The notes under the pieces were generated by a model. That model saw nothing but the letters and a program-made list of their open reading frames with translations, ran no database searches and was not told the origin of the DNA. A DNA stretch of 64,000 nucleotides, from the NCBI GenBank assembly GCA_020073005.1, contig JAIQFX010000030.1, positions 21,129 to 85,128 of the forward strand, given 5' to 3'. The position numbers and the translations under genes are program-made. This document shows positions 63,082 through 64,000 of this stretch, in pieces. The first letter of the stretch is position 1; the number at the start of each line of letters is the position of its first letter. This DNA comes from Terriglobia bacterium (lineage in GTDB: Bacteria; Acidobacteriota; Vicinamibacteria; Vicinamibacterales; CAVVIG01).

Positions 63082-64000
63082 GTGACCAGTGAATCGCTCT
63101 CCGCTTTCCTCGAGCGCGCGCGCACCGAGGTCGACTCCGCACTCGAGCGCTACCTTCCGTCGGCCCCCGCCAGCCCGGCGCTGGTCTGCGAGGCGATGCG
63201 CTACAGCGTGTTCGCCGGCGGCAAACGGCTGCGCCCCGTCCTGACTCTGGCGGCGGCGGACGCGGTGACGCGACGGCGGAGCGAGACGCCGCCCGATGCG
63301 TCCGGCGCGCTCGCGCTGCCCGCGGCGTGCGCAATCGAAATGATCCACACGTACTCGCTCATCCACGACGATCTGCCGGCGATGGACGATGACGTCCTGC
63401 GACGCGGGCGGGCGACGCTGCACGTCGTGTACGGCGAAGGCATCGCGATCCTCGCCGGCGACGGACTCCACGCGGAAGCGTTCGGGCTGCTGGCGCGCGA
63501 GCCCGCGAGCGACGACCCCGCGATCGCCGGGCGGAAGCTGCAGGTGCTGCGCGTCATCGCGGAGGCGGCCGGCGCCGCCGGCATGGTCGGCGGCCAGGCG
63601 ATCGATCTTCAAGCAGCCGGCCAGGCGCCTGGGCACGATCTCACGCTCAACGCCGAGGCGCTGCGCGCCATGCACGCGCGCAAGACCGGCGCGCTCATCA
63701 GGGCCGCGGCCGTCAGCGGCGCGGTCATGGCCGGCGCGGACCGCGCGATCATCGACGCCGTCGACCGCTACGCCGCCGACATCGGCCTCGCGTTTCAAAT
63801 CGTCGACGACATCCTCGACGTCGAGGGCGACCCCGCGTCGCTCGGAAAGACCGCCGGCAAAGACGCCGCCGGCGCGAAGCCGACCTATCCCGCGTTCTTC
63901 GGTCTTGCCCGATCGCGACAGCTCGCCGATGAGTGCGCGGAGCGCGCGCGCCAGACGCTCACCGAGGCCGGACTGACGGCCGGGTGGCTGCCGGCGATTG
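63082..64000 (+). CDS. ispA: Farnesyl/geranylgeranyl diphosphate synthase, 3' end outside the window
   Basis: A GTG at 63082 opens a frame of 306 codons that stays open to the window edge. The first aspartate-rich motif (IHDDLPAMDDDVLRRGRATL), the second (QIVDDILDVEGDPASLGKTA), the early FAGGKRLRPVLTLAAADAV and GGQAIDLQAAGQ with the later ARKTGALIRAA match short-chain prenyl synthases. It condenses isopentenyl units to C15 or C20 diphosphates. The residue in the third-position variant (RGRATLH, usually RGxPTxH) is slightly unusual. The place after xseA-xseB matches the widespread xseAB-ispA-dxs cluster. The C-terminus is cut by the window end. Confidence 0.93.
   Translation, partial: MTSESLSAFLERARTEVDSALERYLPSAPASPALVCEAMRYSVFAGGKRLRPVLTLAAADAVTRRRSETPPDASGALALPAACAIEMIHTYSLIHDDLPAMDDDVLRRGRATLHVVYGEGIAILAGDGLHAEAFGLLAREPASDDPAIAGRKLQVLRVIAEAAGAAGMVGGQAIDLQAAGQAPGHDLTLNAEALRAMHARKTGALIRAAAVSGAVMAGADRAIIDAVDRYAADIGLAFQIVDDILDVEGDPASLGKTAGKDAAGAKPTYPAFFGLARSRQLADECAERARQTLTEAGLTAGWLPAI

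Overview
The window looks like chromosomal DNA from an uncultured or little-studied Acidobacteriota, most likely of the Vicinamibacteria type. The DNA is GC-rich, about two-thirds G+C by eye. It carries markers typical of that group: two orphan MacB-like permeases behind a PadR regulator, a Ser/Thr kinase with a C-terminal TolB/WD40-like propeller, several secreted M28/M16/M49-type metallopeptidases, and Gram-negative lipid A genes (lpxD, lpxB). The taxonomic call is inference from gene content. I see no rRNA, tRNA, CRISPR array, phage or intact insertion sequence.

Layout. 1-5.3 kb: end of a secreted protein, a TPR lipoprotein, an FmdB-type zinc ribbon, a cyclase and an M28 peptidase. 5.3-7.3 kb: a frameshifted GT-C-like membrane protein. 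7.3-13.4 kb: a second M28 peptidase and an RND efflux pump with its adaptor. 13.6-19.6 kb: a copper-type P-ATPase, a receiver-GGDEF-EAL protein and an M49-like peptidase. 19.6-21.0 kb: a gene-poor stretch with a broken gene and a tandem plus inverted repeat. 21.0-25.2 kb: yqgE, queG, acnA. 25.2-29.2 kb: a 5'-truncated PLP decarboxylase and the kinase. 29.2-35.5 kb: an Arg-rich secreted protein and padR-ADOP-ADOP. 35.5-38.9 kb: a methyltransferase, a lipoprotein, a decayed beta-propeller gene and an acyltransferase. 39.0-41.3 kb: an osmoprotectant-type ABC transporter with fused permease and binding protein. 42.0-49.3 kb: a six-gene minus-strand run (KHE1-like, lpxD, a secreted protein, two M16 peptidases, lpxB) that joins lipid A synthesis to a proteolytic pair. 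49.4-53.2 kb: MgtC, a phospholipase C/nuclease-like protein, a YdjM-like protein and amrB-amrA. 53.3-57.1 kb: gatC-gatA followed by a metallopeptidase/ATP-grasp pair. 57.2-60.3 kb: rpoZ with two small membrane proteins, hsp20 and dnaK. 60.5 kb to the end: a YmdB-family phosphoesterase, xseA, xseB and a prenyl diphosphate synthase that runs off the window.

The most unusual signal is not one gene but a set of short dispersed repeat families. They are listed here as R1 (palindromic GTAGCGCGACCCT-type), R2 (CCACGGAGACACGGA/CACGAAGACACGA-type), R3 (GTAGGGGC...-type), R4 (CAGCACCCGGCACCC-type) and several AT-richer or low-complexity arrays. They sit in intergenic gaps, and they have also entered genes in frame: the M16 peptidase, GatA, the P-ATPase and the PLP decarboxylase. 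They also appear to supply gene ends: the kinase stop, the YmdB-family stop, the amrB/amrA junction, the start of the KHE1-like gene, and the signal peptide of one M16 peptidase. A second recurring pattern is a TANNNT hexamer 6-8 nt before a start codon, which suggests frequent leaderless transcription.

Three loci carry frame breaks (5331-7303, 19953-20433, 36881-37905). They may be true decay or assembly error.
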